Source: a virus. Taken from it: a stretch of DNA of 64,000 nt. The notes under the pieces are model-generated. The model was not told the origin of the DNA. It made no database searches and worked only from the letters and a program-made list of their open reading frames with translations. A program made the translations under genes and the position numbers. Each line of letters opens with the position of its first letter. The first letter of the stretch is position 1. The DNA is taken from IMG/VR virus record IMGVR_UViG_3300028423_000904, positions 27,540 through 91,539 of that record, one strand, 5' to 3'. Shown one piece after another: positions 7,675-16,538 of this stretch.

Positions 7675-8393
7675 TGGATCAGAAAGAAATTGAAAGACTA
7701 CGACGTCTTGCAGGGAACGAAATTGCTCCGGAGCAACCAGAAGATCGTTCACGCAAGAACATGTATGAAATTCGTCAGACTCTTAACGAAGCTGCAAAGC
7801 CAGACTATGCTGACATTGATGGCGATGGCGACAAAAAAGAAACAATGAAGAAAGCTGCCAAGGACAAAGAAGAAGCTAAAGAATCAGTTGAGGAAGAGCT
7901 CGAAGAAGAAGTGGACGAGCTAGAAGAACTTCGTCAGCTTTCCGGTTTTCCAGTAAATGAAAAATCCGAGTCAAAATCACAGCAAAGAGCAGCAGGCATG
8001 GCACTATCCGCAAAACGTGGAGAAATGAAAGTATCAGAATTAAAAGGTGCTGCAAAAGAAATGTATGATGGTATGAGTGAAAAAGAACTGGAAGATTTTG
8101 CAGAAACCAAGCATAAAGGACTTCCTGACAAAGTTGAAGAAACAGCCGACCCATACCAAAACACAGGACATATCAAAGACGACGCAGAAATGATGCGCGA
8201 ATGGTCTAATTCAGTTTACAAGCAATATGATGACCGTGGGCATTATCAGGAACAGCCAGAAGGCGAAATAGTTGATCTCAGTCTACGTCGTTATTTGAAT
8301 GCTGAACCACAAAAGGTTCAACTTGAAGAAGATATTGAAGAAGATGATATGCTTCGTGAATATAAAGAATTTAAAGGAAAGAAAAATGACTGA
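7674..8393 (+). CDS. Acidic probable head-internal protein with LRxL(A/S)G motifs
   Basis: A 239-aa, very acidic protein. It contains IERLRRLAGNE near the N-terminus, an EF-hand-like loop DIDGDGDKKE, a Glu-rich stretch, and a second copy of the motif (ELRQLSGFPVNE). RQTLNE-A at residues 35-40 fits the (L/I)-x-E site cut by T4 gp21 prohead protease. I infer a scaffold or internal head protein that is trimmed at maturation. The next gene repeats the motif as RLRHLAGILNES. Confidence 0.55.
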   Translation: MDQKEIERLRRLAGNEIAPEQPEDRSRKNMYEIRQTLNEAAKPDYADIDGDGDKKETMKKAAKDKEEAKESVEEELEEEVDELEELRQLSGFPVNEKSESKSQQRAAGMALSAKRGEMKVSELKGAAKEMYDGMSEKELEDFAETKHKGLPDKVEETADPYQNTGHIKDDAEMMREWSNSVYKQYDDRGHYQEQPEGEIVDLSLRRYLNAEPQKVQLEEDIEEDDMLREYKEFKGKKND

Positions 8394-8907
8394 TCTAAAC
8401 CGTCTTCGTCATCTTGCAGGAATTTTGAATGAGAGCATAAATCCCGTACAAAAAGTTGACGGAAACTGGACTGATGGGACATACACGCATGGTGATCCGG
8501 TAGTTATTAATGGTCAGGGAATGAACCTTGAATGGGATCCTGAATCAGAATCATGGTGGGCAATCGGTGATGACGGTGACGAGATTGAATTTGATCCGGG
8601 TATGGAAGATCGTCATGATCCTCAATATAACCCATACGTGAAAAAAGAAGGTCTTGAAGAAGAATCCATAGAAGAAGATATGGAGCTCGAAGAAGAGACT
8701 GTTCGTAATCTAATGGCAAACGTTCAAGATATGGCCGAGCGTATTGAAAGCATTGCCAAAAAGAATGGTCGACTACATCAAGCTATAATAGATCTTGGCG
8801 GCGACGCAACACCACTTAAAGACCTAATACAAGCTGCTGATGATCTTTATCGTGCTAGTGAAGAAGTTGAATATAATGCTCTAGCTCATCGCACACCGCG
8901 TGAATAG
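8386..8907 (+). CDS. Acidic protein with N-terminal LRHLAG-x2-LNE motif, probable head-internal protein
   Basis: A 173-aa protein. An upstream in-frame start exists, but the ATG at 8386 follows AAAGGAAAG and overlaps the preceding stop by 8 nt, so I choose it. It starts MTDLNRLRHLAGILNES, a likely targeting helix ending in an L-x-E cleavage site. The rest is an acidic middle with a WDPESESWWAIGDDG segment and a C-terminal helix pair. It shares the N-terminal motif with the gene before it and sits just upstream of gp17. Confidence 0.6.
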   Translation: MTDLNRLRHLAGILNESINPVQKVDGNWTDGTYTHGDPVVINGQGMNLEWDPESESWWAIGDDGDEIEFDPGMEDRHDPQYNPYVKKEGLEEESIEEDMELEEETVRNLMANVQDMAERIESIAKKNGRLHQAIIDLGGDATPLKDLIQAADDLYRASEEVEYNALAHRTPRE

Positions 8908-8916
8908 GAGTAATCA

Positions 8917-10476
8917 ATGAATACGGTCAATACAGACCTGATCAAGAAACCATACCAATCAGAAAAACTGACGAAAGAAGAATTAAGATCGCTTGCTCTT
9001 TCGTCATTTGATCCTCTGTATTTTATCCGTAATTTTTGTTATATTCAGCATCCTACAAAAGGACGTATGTCTTTTGACCTTTTTGATTATCAGGAAGGCT
9101 TGATAAATTCATACAATGATTACCGTTATTCTATCAGTCTTCTCTCACGCCAGACTGGTAAATCAACATGTGCAGCCGCTTATCTACTGTGGTTTGCAAT
9201 GTTTAAACCAGACAGCACAATCCTAATCGCAGCACACAAACGAGACGGCGCAAACGAAATCATGACACGTTTGCGTTATATGTATGAGAGCTGCCCAGAT
9301 CATGTCCGCGCAGGTGTAACAGCATATAATAAAGGTAGTGTTGAGTTTGATAACGGTAGTAAAATTATTGCACAAGCTACCACTGAAAATACCGGACGTG
9401 GTTTGTCACTTTCGCTAGTTTATTTGGACGAATTTGCATTCGTGCCGCCGCGCGTCGCACAGGAATTCTGGACCAGTATTTCACCTACATTGTCCACTGG
9501 TGGTAAATGTATTATTACATCTACACCCAACCAGGATGATGACCAATTTGCACAAATTTGGAAACAAGCTAACAAGCGTATTGACGAATACGGAAATGAA
9601 ACAGACGTTGGTATCAACGGATTTCGACCATACTTGGTCACGTGGGAAGGACACCCGGACCGAGACCAGGAATGGGCAGATAACGAACGTGCCAAAATTG
9701 GCGAAGAAAGATTTCGACGTGAACACGAATGTGAATTTATTGCATTTGACGAAACACTGATTAACAGCATGTTCCTTAGTGGCATGGATCTTGGAATGGA
9801 ACCCATGCGCCGTAGTGGACAAGTGAGATGGTATGATCGTATCCAGGACGGACAAACCTATATTGTTGCTCTTGATCCAAGTCTAGGCACAGGTGGTGAT
9901 CCATCTGCAATACAGGTTTATGCAATTCCAGGTATGCGCCAGATCGGCGAATGGCAACACAACAAAACACCTGTTCAAGGTCAAATCAAGATCATGAAGG
10001 GTATATTAGAAGAACTAGAAGAACATGCTCCAAACAGTGAAATTTATTATAGTGTTGAAAATAATACACTGGGTGAAGCTGCGATTGTTTCAATTGACGA
10101 AATGGGGGAAGAAAATATACCTGGTATATTCTTAAGCGAGCCCCGCCGCAAAGGCAATGTCAGAAGGTATCGCAGGGGGTTCAATACTACAAACTCAACT
10201 AAACTGTCTGCATGTGCAAAACTCAAACGTTGGATTGAAGAAGGCACAATGAAGATACGTAGTAAAAATCTCACACGTGAATTAAAAACATTTGTTGCTC
10301 GTGGTAATAGTTATGCAGCTAAAGATGGAGAAACCGACGATCTGGTAATGTCAAGTTTGCTCGCAGTTCGTATGGCAATGCAAGTTGCAAAATATGATGA
10401 AGAAACATTCAGTGATCTTAAAGATAGTTTTGATGATACAGAACTTCGTCGTCCAATGCCAGTAGGTTTCATATGA
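8917..10476 (+). CDS. gp17: Terminase large subunit gp17
   Basis: Packaging motor with ATPase and nuclease. Visible: Walker A SRQTGKS (77-83), Walker B LVYLDE (167-172), coupling motif TSTPN (201-205), then the RNase H-like nuclease with ALDPSLGTGGD (D320), VENN (E381) and GETDD (D474/D475), matching T4 D401, E458 and D542. At 519 aa it is shorter than T4 gp17 (610 aa), mainly at the N-terminus. GGAG precedes the ATG; the next gene overlaps by ATGA. Confidence 0.95.
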   Translation: MNTVNTDLIKKPYQSEKLTKEELRSLALSSFDPLYFIRNFCYIQHPTKGRMSFDLFDYQEGLINSYNDYRYSISLLSRQTGKSTCAAAYLLWFAMFKPDSTILIAAHKRDGANEIMTRLRYMYESCPDHVRAGVTAYNKGSVEFDNGSKIIAQATTENTGRGLSLSLVYLDEFAFVPPRVAQEFWTSISPTLSTGGKCIITSTPNQDDDQFAQIWKQANKRIDEYGNETDVGINGFRPYLVTWEGHPDRDQEWADNERAKIGEERFRREHECEFIAFDETLINSMFLSGMDLGMEPMRRSGQVRWYDRIQDGQTYIVALDPSLGTGGDPSAIQVYAIPGMRQIGEWQHNKTPVQGQIKIMKGILEELEEHAPNSEIYYSVENNTLGEAAIVSIDEMGEENIPGIFLSEPRRKGNVRRYRRGFNTTNSTKLSACAKLKRWIEEGTMKIRSKNLTRELKTFVARGNSYAAKDGETDDLVMSSLLAVRMAMQVAKYDEETFSDLKDSFDDTELRRPMPVGFI

Positions 10477-10919
10477 GATACCGTCAGCTGATAGAAAGTC
10501 AGTCATTGGAAAAGCATACAATGTCTGGTGACGACATGGTACGATATATTATTAACCATGAAGATAAAAACTCAAATGTATTTGATCGTCTTAGATACCT
10601 TAATCCAAATGAAATGCAGAGAGAAATACATTTTTTCCATGCAGACCAAGGAAAGATTATATCGAGTTTGGCCTTGCAATCCAATCCATATGATGATACT
10701 GAACTCTGGTTAAAACATGTTGTTGTTGATGAAGAATATCGCAACCGTGGTTTAGCGTCAGAACTTTATCAAATGGCTGTAGATTATGCTCGTAATCAGT
10801 CCAAGGCAATTAAACGCAGTAGTGCAACAGATATGGGACAAAAATACTTGTCACATGTTGTTGACCGTATTAAACGAAAAAACACAGATGTAGAAATACG
10901 CGATCAGGATAAATATTAA
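10473..10919 (+). CDS. GNAT-type N-acetyltransferase
   Basis: A 148-aa protein with the GNAT motif A: a LWLKHVVVDEEYR strand followed by the acetyl-CoA pyrophosphate loop NRGLAS (R90-x-R92-G-L-A95) and helix ELYQMAVDYA. GNAT enzymes move an acetyl group to an amine, and the target here is unknown. The N-terminus MRYRQLIES resembles MRLRQLLTE of the ligase-like protein at 59471, perhaps a head-targeting tag, so the enzyme may be packaged. It is coupled to gp17 (ATGA). Confidence 0.7.
   Translation: MRYRQLIESQSLEKHTMSGDDMVRYIINHEDKNSNVFDRLRYLNPNEMQREIHFFHADQGKIISSLALQSNPYDDTELWLKHVVVDEEYRNRGLASELYQMAVDYARNQSKAIKRSSATDMGQKYLSHVVDRIKRKNTDVEIRDQDKY
10908..10915 (+). promoter_or_regulatory. Late promoter GATAAATA, 5 nt before an ATG
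   Basis: Lies in the last codons of the GNAT gene. Box, spacer and start are identical to those at 54761-54776, which suggests selection on this arrangement. Confidence 0.6.
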
Positions 10920-10920
10920 C

Positions 10921-12480
10921 ATGACAAGCTCAATTGAACATATTTCACAACAGGTTTTCAAAATCTTAAAGGGTTTTGGACATGATATCGTTTTGTTTGA
11001 TGAAGACGGACAAAAAACAGTAGATCCTGATGAAGCACGTAGATTTTATATTAAAAATCTCAAAGCAATGATTAATTTTGATGCTGATACAACCAACAAT
11101 GACCTTACTATCAATCTTTCTAAAGGAACAGAGATTGACAACATCAAAAGTATGCTCAATTCTCTGCGTAAACTGTCAAGCCGTTATATTTTGAATTACA
11201 CAGTCAAGACATTCGGAAAAACAATCGGACCAAAGGATTTTTCATTCATGGCGAAGAAAAAAGTAGACGAAAACAAAACAGTTAAAGAGTCAAGAAAGCT
11301 TAGACAACTTCCTGATATACCACAAGACGGAGACCAACTTCTTCTCAAAGGACAAGAAGCTTTTGATAAGATGTCTATGCTAAAAAGAAAAGGCTGGAAA
11401 GTAACCAATCAGGGCACGGCACCTGATGGAACAAAATACATGGTATTTCATTACAGCATGAAAAATCCTCCATCAAAATATGAAGCAGCTGAAAGCACAG
11501 TCAACGAAGGCTTTAGCGGCTGGCACGGGTCAGCTAAAAAGAGTATCAACGAGCTTGGTGATGCAAGATTGGTTGTCAAGCATCGTCGCACCGTTGATGA
11601 AGAAAAGCGCGGCGCAAGAACACGTCAAATTGAAAGTATTTTTATCGAAAATTCAGAAGGTGAACGCTTCAAGTTTCCAAGCAAAAACATCACCGCAGCC
11701 AAGGCAATGGTTCGTCATGTTAAAGAAGGCGGAACACCATTTGATGAATTTGGGCAATATATTTACGAAACCATGGAAGAGCTCAATCAGTTGAAGACAT
11801 TCCAGCGTAAGAATCGCCGCAATGATTTCTTTGAAGATGCACAGATTGGAGAGGAAATTGGCGGACGTATCAATGAACTACGGTCCAATCTCAAGCAAAT
11901 TTCAGGAGTTAAAGGATACGCATATCATTTTGAAAACTTTACCCGTGAAAATGCTGATGTAGATAAAGAAAAGCTTGACGAACTCAAGGATAGTGTTACT
12001 ATCCAATACTTCGATGAGAGCATCTCAGACAGCCTTCCATATGTAGCAAAGGTGATTGAAAACATGCGTGGACGTCAAGCGAAAGAAAATCACATTGTTG
12101 AACTTGCGCAGTATGTCATGAACAATAAAGATGACATTACAATGAGCCGTGAGATCGATAATGACGATCCAGAAAATCCATCAACACGGAATTTCAAAGA
12201 TCCTGCAACCGCAGTCTCAGCTTGGGTTAACTACCTTGCACCTATGGTAAAGGACGATAAATTGTCCAATCTTATGATGCAAGCATCAGATTCGGTTTTT
12301 GAAGTTAGCACCAAACATATTAATATGGCAGCAGCCGCAATCAATGTTATTCGTAAGAATGCGAAGATTGATGAAGGTGCAGAAGAGATCAACGAACAAA
12401 AGCCATTATACGATGAAGAGATTTCATCCATTAATGAAACATTCAGCAAGTATGATATAAAGCATATCTTCCGCGGATAA
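10921..12480 (+). CDS. Large conserved phage protein, unknown function
   Basis: A 519-aa protein of a family I recall from marine T4-like phages without a function. Residues 1-110 form one domain (DEDGQKTVDPDEARRFYI, ending GPKDFSFMAK). The middle contains KLRQLPD, a TVNEGFSGWHG segment that could be a protease-site linker, and a domain with ITAAKAMVRHVKEGGTPFDE. The C-terminal half is mostly helical. It ends with a terminator. It is probably a virion or DNA-packaging accessory by position. The ATG lies 5 nt after a late box with no good ribosome site. Confidence 0.6.
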   Translation: MTSSIEHISQQVFKILKGFGHDIVLFDEDGQKTVDPDEARRFYIKNLKAMINFDADTTNNDLTINLSKGTEIDNIKSMLNSLRKLSSRYILNYTVKTFGKTIGPKDFSFMAKKKVDENKTVKESRKLRQLPDIPQDGDQLLLKGQEAFDKMSMLKRKGWKVTNQGTAPDGTKYMVFHYSMKNPPSKYEAAESTVNEGFSGWHGSAKKSINELGDARLVVKHRRTVDEEKRGARTRQIESIFIENSEGERFKFPSKNITAAKAMVRHVKEGGTPFDEFGQYIYETMEELNQLKTFQRKNRRNDFFEDAQIGEEIGGRINELRSNLKQISGVKGYAYHFENFTRENADVDKEKLDELKDSVTIQYFDESISDSLPYVAKVIENMRGRQAKENHIVELAQYVMNNKDDITMSREIDNDDPENPSTRNFKDPATAVSAWVNYLAPMVKDDKLSNLMMQASDSVFEVSTKHINMAAAAINVIRKNAKIDEGAEEINEQKPLYDEEISSINETFSKYDIKHIFRG

Positions 12481-12510
12481 CAAGACGTATCGGATATAAA
12501 ATTTATTAGA

Positions 12511-12538
12511 AGGGCGTTGAGTTTTCAGCGCCCTTTTT
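12511..12538 (+). terminator. Terminator before gp32
   Basis: A 9-bp stem (12511-12519 with 12526-12534, one G-T pair) is followed by a T run. Confidence 0.8.
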
Positions 12539-12546
12539 GATAAATA
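12539..12546 (+). promoter_or_regulatory. Late promoter box GATAAATA upstream of gp32
   Basis: Overlaps the end of the terminator. Together with the sigma70-like promoter downstream it would give gp32 both early and late transcription, as known for T4 gene 32. Confidence 0.5.
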
Positions 12547-12573
12547 AAAATGAACAAGAAATTCAATAAGTTG

Positions 12574-12602
12574 TTGACTTAGATGGGTTTATTGTTTATA
12601 TT
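12574..12602 (+). promoter_or_regulatory. Sigma70-like promoter for gp32
   Basis: TTGACT (12574-12579), 17-bp spacer, TATATT (12597-12602). The leader is about 80 nt and includes a doubled ggctaatata unit just before the ribosome site. Confidence 0.7.
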
Positions 12603-12687
12603 CAAGATGTTACACCAAAAGAATTGGTAACATGCTTGTCTCAGGCACAAACACAGGCTAATATAGGCTAATATAGGAGAAAACATT

Positions 12688-13692
12688 ATGGCTACACTAG
12701 CAGAAATCCGTGAGAAACTTCTCGCTCAAGAAAAGAAGAAGACACAAGGTGGCGGCGGTTTTGATAACGCCATTTACCCACACTGGAACACCCCCGAAAA
12801 CGAAACAACAGTTGTGCGTTTCCTGCCAGATGGAGACGACAGCAACGATTTCTTCTGGCGCGAGCGTCAGATGATCAATCTGGAATTTAGCGGCATCAAA
12901 GGGCAGGACGAAGGCAAGCCTGTTACAGTTAAGGTTCCTTGCATTGAAATGTGGGAAGGACAAAAGTGTCCAATCCACGAGGAAATCCGTCCATGGTTTA
13001 AAGACCCAAGCATGGAAGACATGGCCCGCAAATATTGGAAAAAGCGTTCATATCTTTTCCAAGGATTGGTTGTTAACAGCGCATTCACTGAGGAAGAGAC
13101 TCCTGAGAATCCAATCCGTCGTTTTGTAATCAGCAAGCAGATTTACAACATTATTCAGAGTGCACTTATGGATCCAGATTTTGGTGACGTGTTGCCAACT
13201 GATTACGACGAAGGTGTAGACTTCCGCATTACCAAGACCAAGAAAGGTCAGTATGCAGATTACACAACCAGTAACTGGGCACGTAAAGAACGCAGTCTTG
13301 ATCAAGAAGAAAGAGACGCGATCGCAGAACATGGTCTGTTCAACCTATCTGACTTCCTGCCCAAGAAACCAACTCCAGAAGAGCTGGATATCATTTTCCA
13401 AATGTTTGAAGCCAGCGTAGATGGTGAGCTTTACGATCCTGAACGTTTCGCAGACTATTACCGTCCATATGGTATGGACAAGCCAGATTCTGGTGCAAGT
13501 GATCGTTCAGCACACAAGAATGAAACACCAAAAGCAGAGCCTGCTAAAACTGAGAGCAGTGCAACATCTGAAGATAGTGAAGAAGATACTTCTGCCAAGC
13601 AGCCAGTGGAAACCCCAGAAGAATCATCTGGTGGTGGCACGGATGCAAAAGACATTCTTGCCAAGATCCGCGCTCGTAAAGAAGCCGGATAA
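12688..13692 (+). CDS. gp32: Single-stranded DNA-binding protein gp32
   Basis: Coats single-stranded DNA in replication and recombination and organises UvsX/UvsY loading. The 334-aa size is close to T4 gp32 (301 aa). It has a basic N-terminus for cooperative binding, an OB-fold core with WNTPENETTVVRFLPDG, a zinc-site region containing C85, C94 and H97, and a long acidic C-terminal linker. The extreme C-terminus (DILAKIRARKEAG) is basic rather than acidic. AGGAG precedes the ATG, and a strong terminator follows. Confidence 0.9.
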   Translation: MATLAEIREKLLAQEKKKTQGGGGFDNAIYPHWNTPENETTVVRFLPDGDDSNDFFWRERQMINLEFSGIKGQDEGKPVTVKVPCIEMWEGQKCPIHEEIRPWFKDPSMEDMARKYWKKRSYLFQGLVVNSAFTEEETPENPIRRFVISKQIYNIIQSALMDPDFGDVLPTDYDEGVDFRITKTKKGQYADYTTSNWARKERSLDQEERDAIAEHGLFNLSDFLPKKPTPEELDIIFQMFEASVDGELYDPERFADYYRPYGMDKPDSGASDRSAHKNETPKAEPAKTESSATSEDSEEDTSAKQPVETPEESSGGGTDAKDILAKIRARKEAG

Positions 13693-13710
13693 TTTTTCAC
13701 ACTCAACTCA

Positions 13711-13739
13711 AGCCAGGCCCTTGGGGCCTGGCTCTTTTT
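13711..13739 (+). terminator. Terminator after gp32
   Basis: A 9-bp GC-rich perfect stem (13711-13719 with 13725-13733) followed by CTTTTT. Confidence 0.85.
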
Positions 13740-13759
13740 GCCCTTATTAAGGAGTTCTC

Positions 13760-14869
13760 ATGGCGAATAAACCCTTTGATGTTTCAAAATTTAGAAAATC
13801 AATCACGAAAAGTGTTACTGGACTCAGTGTGGGATTTCGTGACCCAGATACCTGGATCTCAACAGGTAATTATACTCTCAATAAATTAATCAGTGATGAT
13901 TTCCATAAAGGTGTTCCTCTTGGTAAAGTAACGATGTTCGCAGGCGAAAGCGGCGCCGGCAAAAGTTTTATTGCGGCTGGTAATCTAGTTCGTAATGCAC
14001 AGGACCAGGGTATCTTTGTGGTATTGATTGACACTGAAAACGCACTAGACGAAGCTTGGTTGCAAGCACTCAATGTGGATACCAGCGAGGACAAAATACT
14101 CAAACTCAACATGGCAATGATTGACGATGTTGCCAAAGTTATCAATGACTTTGTCAAGGACTATCGCAGCGAGTATGGCGCTCTTGATGAAGATGACCGC
14201 CCTAAAGTCCTGTTTGTTGTTGATAGCTTGGGCATGTTGCTGACACCTACTGATGTTGATCAGTTCAGCAAAGGTGATATGAAAGGCGACATGGGCCGCA
14301 AAGCACGACAACTCAAATCACTTGTAACCAATTGTGTAAACATGTTTGGTGATCTTAATATCGGAATGGTGTGCACTAACCACACATATGCTAGCCAGGA
14401 CATGTTTGATCCGGATCCAAAAATTTCAGGTGGTTCCGGAATGGTATATGCAGCTAGTATTGTTGTCGCCATGAAAAAGATGAAGCTTAAAGAAGATGCC
14501 GAAGGCAACAAATCTGGTGATGTTCATGGTATCCGTGCCGGCTGTAAAGTAGTCAAGTCACGATACAGTAAACCATTTGAGAGTGTTCAGATCAAGATTC
14601 CTTGGGATACAGGCATGGATCCATACAGTGGATTGGTTGAATTTCTTGAAGCACAAAAGCTTCTTGTTAAAACAGGAAACAAGTTGGAGTATACGAGTCC
14701 GGAAACTGGTGAAGTGATCAAACAATTCCGCAAGGAATGGCAATCAAATAAAGATGGTTGCTTGGATCAAATCATGCAGGAATTCGGACATCATGATGTA
14801 ATGTCTAAATTACATGAAGGTGTTGGAGAGCTAAATAGCTCAGAAGACGACGAATCTTCAGAAATTTAA
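13760..14869 (+). CDS. uvsX: UvsX recombinase (RecA/Rad51 family)
   Basis: Strand-exchange recombinase for recombination-dependent replication. Walker A GESGAGKS (62-69), Walker B KVLFVVDS (149-156), the L2-region sequence KISGGSGMVYAA and an acidic C-terminus are visible. At 369 aa it is close to T4 UvsX (390 aa). AAGGAG precedes the ATG. It is followed by an 84-aa gene and then UvsY, its mediator. Confidence 0.93.
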   Translation: MANKPFDVSKFRKSITKSVTGLSVGFRDPDTWISTGNYTLNKLISDDFHKGVPLGKVTMFAGESGAGKSFIAAGNLVRNAQDQGIFVVLIDTENALDEAWLQALNVDTSEDKILKLNMAMIDDVAKVINDFVKDYRSEYGALDEDDRPKVLFVVDSLGMLLTPTDVDQFSKGDMKGDMGRKARQLKSLVTNCVNMFGDLNIGMVCTNHTYASQDMFDPDPKISGGSGMVYAASIVVAMKKMKLKEDAEGNKSGDVHGIRAGCKVVKSRYSKPFESVQIKIPWDTGMDPYSGLVEFLEAQKLLVKTGNKLEYTSPETGEVIKQFRKEWQSNKDGCLDQIMQEFGHHDVMSKLHEGVGELNSSEDDESSEI

Positions 14870-14879
14870 GAGGATAATC

Positions 14880-15134
14880 ATGAAGTTACATGCAACTGAA
14901 GCAGTTGCGCTGGTTGAACTTTGGGCAGGGATTAAAAATTATGTTCCTGCCAAAGATCAGCGCAACTGTGCGGATCAATTCATCAATAATATTGACGAAG
15001 CAGGACTAGTTGATATAGGCATGGTAAGCCAGGATTTGTATGGCGTTTGTGAGACATTTGATAAAGCATTACGCTCATACTGTCAGGAAAATGGCCTGGA
15101 TGATGACATGGATTTAGAAGACTGGGATGAATAA
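14880..15134 (+). CDS. Small conserved protein between uvsX and uvsY
   Basis: An 84-aa mostly helical protein (starts MKLHATEAVALVELWAGIK) with a highly acidic end (DDDMDLEDWDE). GAGGA precedes the ATG. It lies 10 nt after uvsX and directly abuts uvsY, so it probably belongs to the recombination operon. The acidic tail could mimic DNA or contact gp32. No function known to me. Confidence 0.65.
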   Translation: MKLHATEAVALVELWAGIKNYVPAKDQRNCADQFINNIDEAGLVDIGMVSQDLYGVCETFDKALRSYCQENGLDDDMDLEDWDE

Positions 15135-15596
15135 ATGGCCGGTTGGTATAACAAGGTTAAAGACAACCTTGGCAATGTAGTAAATGCAATAGATTATTAC
15201 GAAGCAGAATTCGAGGAAGCCCGTAAAGAAACCAGTCTACATGGTAACCTTGAACGAAATAGCAGAGATCTTCCTGGGCTGGTCTCGTATCGATTTGGCC
15301 AGCTACAGGAAATCGAAGCTATTCTAGAATATCTCAACATTGAATTACGCAAGATACATCGCGCAAAATATCGCAAATACCTTGAGCATTATAATAGAGC
15401 GTTGAGCAGTCGAGATGCTGATAAGTTTGCTGAAGGCGATCAGGAATATATTGACATGGAGCATATTGTCAACGAGTTTGCCCTTGTGCGAAATAAATTT
15501 TTGTCTCTTATGAAAGGATTGGATGCAAAACAATTTCAAATCAATAATATCACGAAGTTGCGAACGGCTGGTCTTGAAAACATCCACTTAGACTAA
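15135..15596 (+). CDS. uvsY: Recombination mediator UvsY
   Basis: A 153-aa helical protein (T4 UvsY is 137 aa) placed after uvsX. It loads UvsX onto gp32-covered DNA. The central helix with KIHRAKYRKYLEHYNRALSS and the C-terminal NITKLRTAGLENIHLD parallel the UvsY layout of a long basic helix followed by an oligomerisation segment. It begins immediately after the preceding stop, which indicates translational coupling. Confidence 0.8.
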   Translation: MAGWYNKVKDNLGNVVNAIDYYEAEFEEARKETSLHGNLERNSRDLPGLVSYRFGQLQEIEAILEYLNIELRKIHRAKYRKYLEHYNRALSSRDADKFAEGDQEYIDMEHIVNEFALVRNKFLSLMKGLDAKQFQINNITKLRTAGLENIHLD

Positions 15597-15613
15597 GAAC
15601 TACAGGTATGGAG

Positions 15614-15621
15614 CATAAATA
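15614..15621 (+). promoter_or_regulatory. Late promoter CATAAATA, 5 nt before a GIY-YIG remnant
   Basis: The box ends 5 nt before the ATG at 15627. No ribosome site is present. Confidence 0.55.
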
Positions 15622-15626
15622 GATGT

Positions 15627-15764
15627 ATGCTCCATTTCATTTACAAAACTTCATCACCATCAGGAAAATACTACATCGGCCGTCATTCAACTACTGACCT
15701 GAATGACGGCTATTTAGGATCTGGAAAATGGATACGCCAGATGGAAGATATTTCACTAGATTAA
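15627..15764 (+). pseudogene. Truncated GIY-YIG homing endonuclease
   Basis: A 45-codon frame reading MLHFIYKTSSPSGKYYIGRH, then STTDLNDGYLGSGKWI. This is the N-terminus of the GIY-YIG family (FIYK for the GIY strand, YYIG for the YIG strand, conserved Arg, then DGYLGSGK). Full enzymes need about 100 residues for the catalytic domain plus a DNA-binding part; here the frame stops at residue 45, before the catalytic Glu. I read it as the remnant of a mobile endonuclease gene inserted after uvsY. The late promoter is still in place. Confidence 0.75.
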
Positions 15765-15775
15765 CAAAAAAGTGG

Positions 15776-15804
15776 TTGACTTACCAAGGCACTTTGCTTA
15801 TATT
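15776..15804 (+). promoter_or_regulatory. Sigma70-like promoter of the small-gene operon
   Basis: TTGACT (15776-15781), 17-bp spacer, TATATT (15799-15804). The start codon at 15831 follows with AAAGGAG. Confidence 0.8.
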
Positions 15805-15830
15805 GATACTGTAAGCAAAGGAGATACGAA

Positions 15831-16004
15831 ATGCAAGTTAAGGTTTTCATCCGCAAAGACAACTGGACGCCCAGCAAGCCCTGGACTGCCGATCTTGAAC
15901 TGGACGGTAACATGTTCCGGAGTTGGATTTCCAATCACAAGACCAAGAAGGCATTGCTTCAAGAAGTCACCGCTGTTGCTCCCAAAGCTGAGGTTATTGG
16001 TTAA
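15831..16004 (+). CDS. 57-aa phage protein, first gene of an early operon
   Basis: A short frame starting MQVKVFIRKDNWTPSKPW and ending KAEVIG. It is likely to be real: a strong promoter, an AAAGGAG site 7 nt before the ATG, and a stop that overlaps the next start (TAATG). It is basic, with an N-terminal beta strand. No family recognised. Confidence 0.65.
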   Translation: MQVKVFIRKDNWTPSKPWTADLELDGNMFRSWISNHKTKKALLQEVTAVAPKAEVIG

Positions 16005-16255
16005 TGACTGCTATCATCGATTCCAACCGCTTCACCTACTCCAAAGAAACCCAGACGTTTGTCGTTGATCTGAGCGATGTTCAAGCCGAAGCCAATGAAT
16101 ATGGATTGGCTGTGTTTTGCATCCGCAGCACCCGCACTGGCGACATTCGACTGTTCAATTTCGAAGGTGTTGACTACGACCATGAAGGAGATGTTGCTGG
16201 TTATCGTTTTGTTAACGCCAGCCAAGGTCTCCGCGCCCTCCTCATCAACGACTAA
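16004..16255 (+). CDS. 83-aa early protein, unknown function
   Basis: Starts MTAIIDSNRFTYSKETQTFVV and contains LAVFCIRSTRTGDIRLFNFEG, giving a small alpha+beta protein of about five strands. Coupled to the 57-aa gene by a 1-nt overlap. No catalytic motif. The promoter class suggests it is made early and acts on the host or on replication. Confidence 0.65.
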   Translation: MTAIIDSNRFTYSKETQTFVVDLSDVQAEANEYGLAVFCIRSTRTGDIRLFNFEGVDYDHEGDVAGYRFVNASQGLRALLIND

Positions 16256-16270
16256 TCAGGAGTCAAGATA

Positions 16271-16471
16271 ATGACGAAAGAAATCAAATATCACCAAGAA
16301 CGTATTTCTGAAATCAAAGACCGCATTGCTGATAACCGGCGTGAGCTCGAAGAACTTAAAAATTCCGATGCTCCTGGATATCTGATTCCTATGAAAGAGT
16401 TGGAAATAAAGGATAACACCAAAATCCTTCGCAAGCACGAGCGCCAGCTTAAAAAACTTCAAAACCAGTAA
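16271..16471 (+). CDS. 66-aa coiled-coil protein
   Basis: Almost entirely Lys/Glu-rich helix with heptads (ERISEIKDRIADNRRELEEL), a short break at SDAPGYLIP, then a second helix, so probably an antiparallel helical hairpin. CAGGAG precedes the ATG. Third gene of the operon from the promoter at 15776. Confidence 0.6.
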   Translation: MTKEIKYHQERISEIKDRIADNRRELEELKNSDAPGYLIPMKELEIKDNTKILRKHERQLKKLQNQ

Positions 16472-16479
16472 TTTTTTGC

Positions 16480-16508
16480 TTGACGCGGCAAAGCGTCTTG
16501 CATATAGT
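16480..16508 (+). promoter_or_regulatory. Sigma70-like promoter, internal to the early cluster
   Basis: TTGACG (16480-16485), 17-bp spacer, TATAGT (16503-16508). Confidence 0.75.
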
Positions 16509-16538
16509 GAACACACAAGACACAACAGAGGTTAGAAA

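Noticed and set aside
9434-9760. Plus-strand frame of 108 codons inside gp17
   Set aside because: Overlaps the conserved terminase frame throughout; a shadow frame.
12550-12582. 10-codon frame after the late box upstream of gp32
   Set aside because: Spacing to the box is 3 nt, it has no ribosome site, and it overlaps the sigma70-like promoter.
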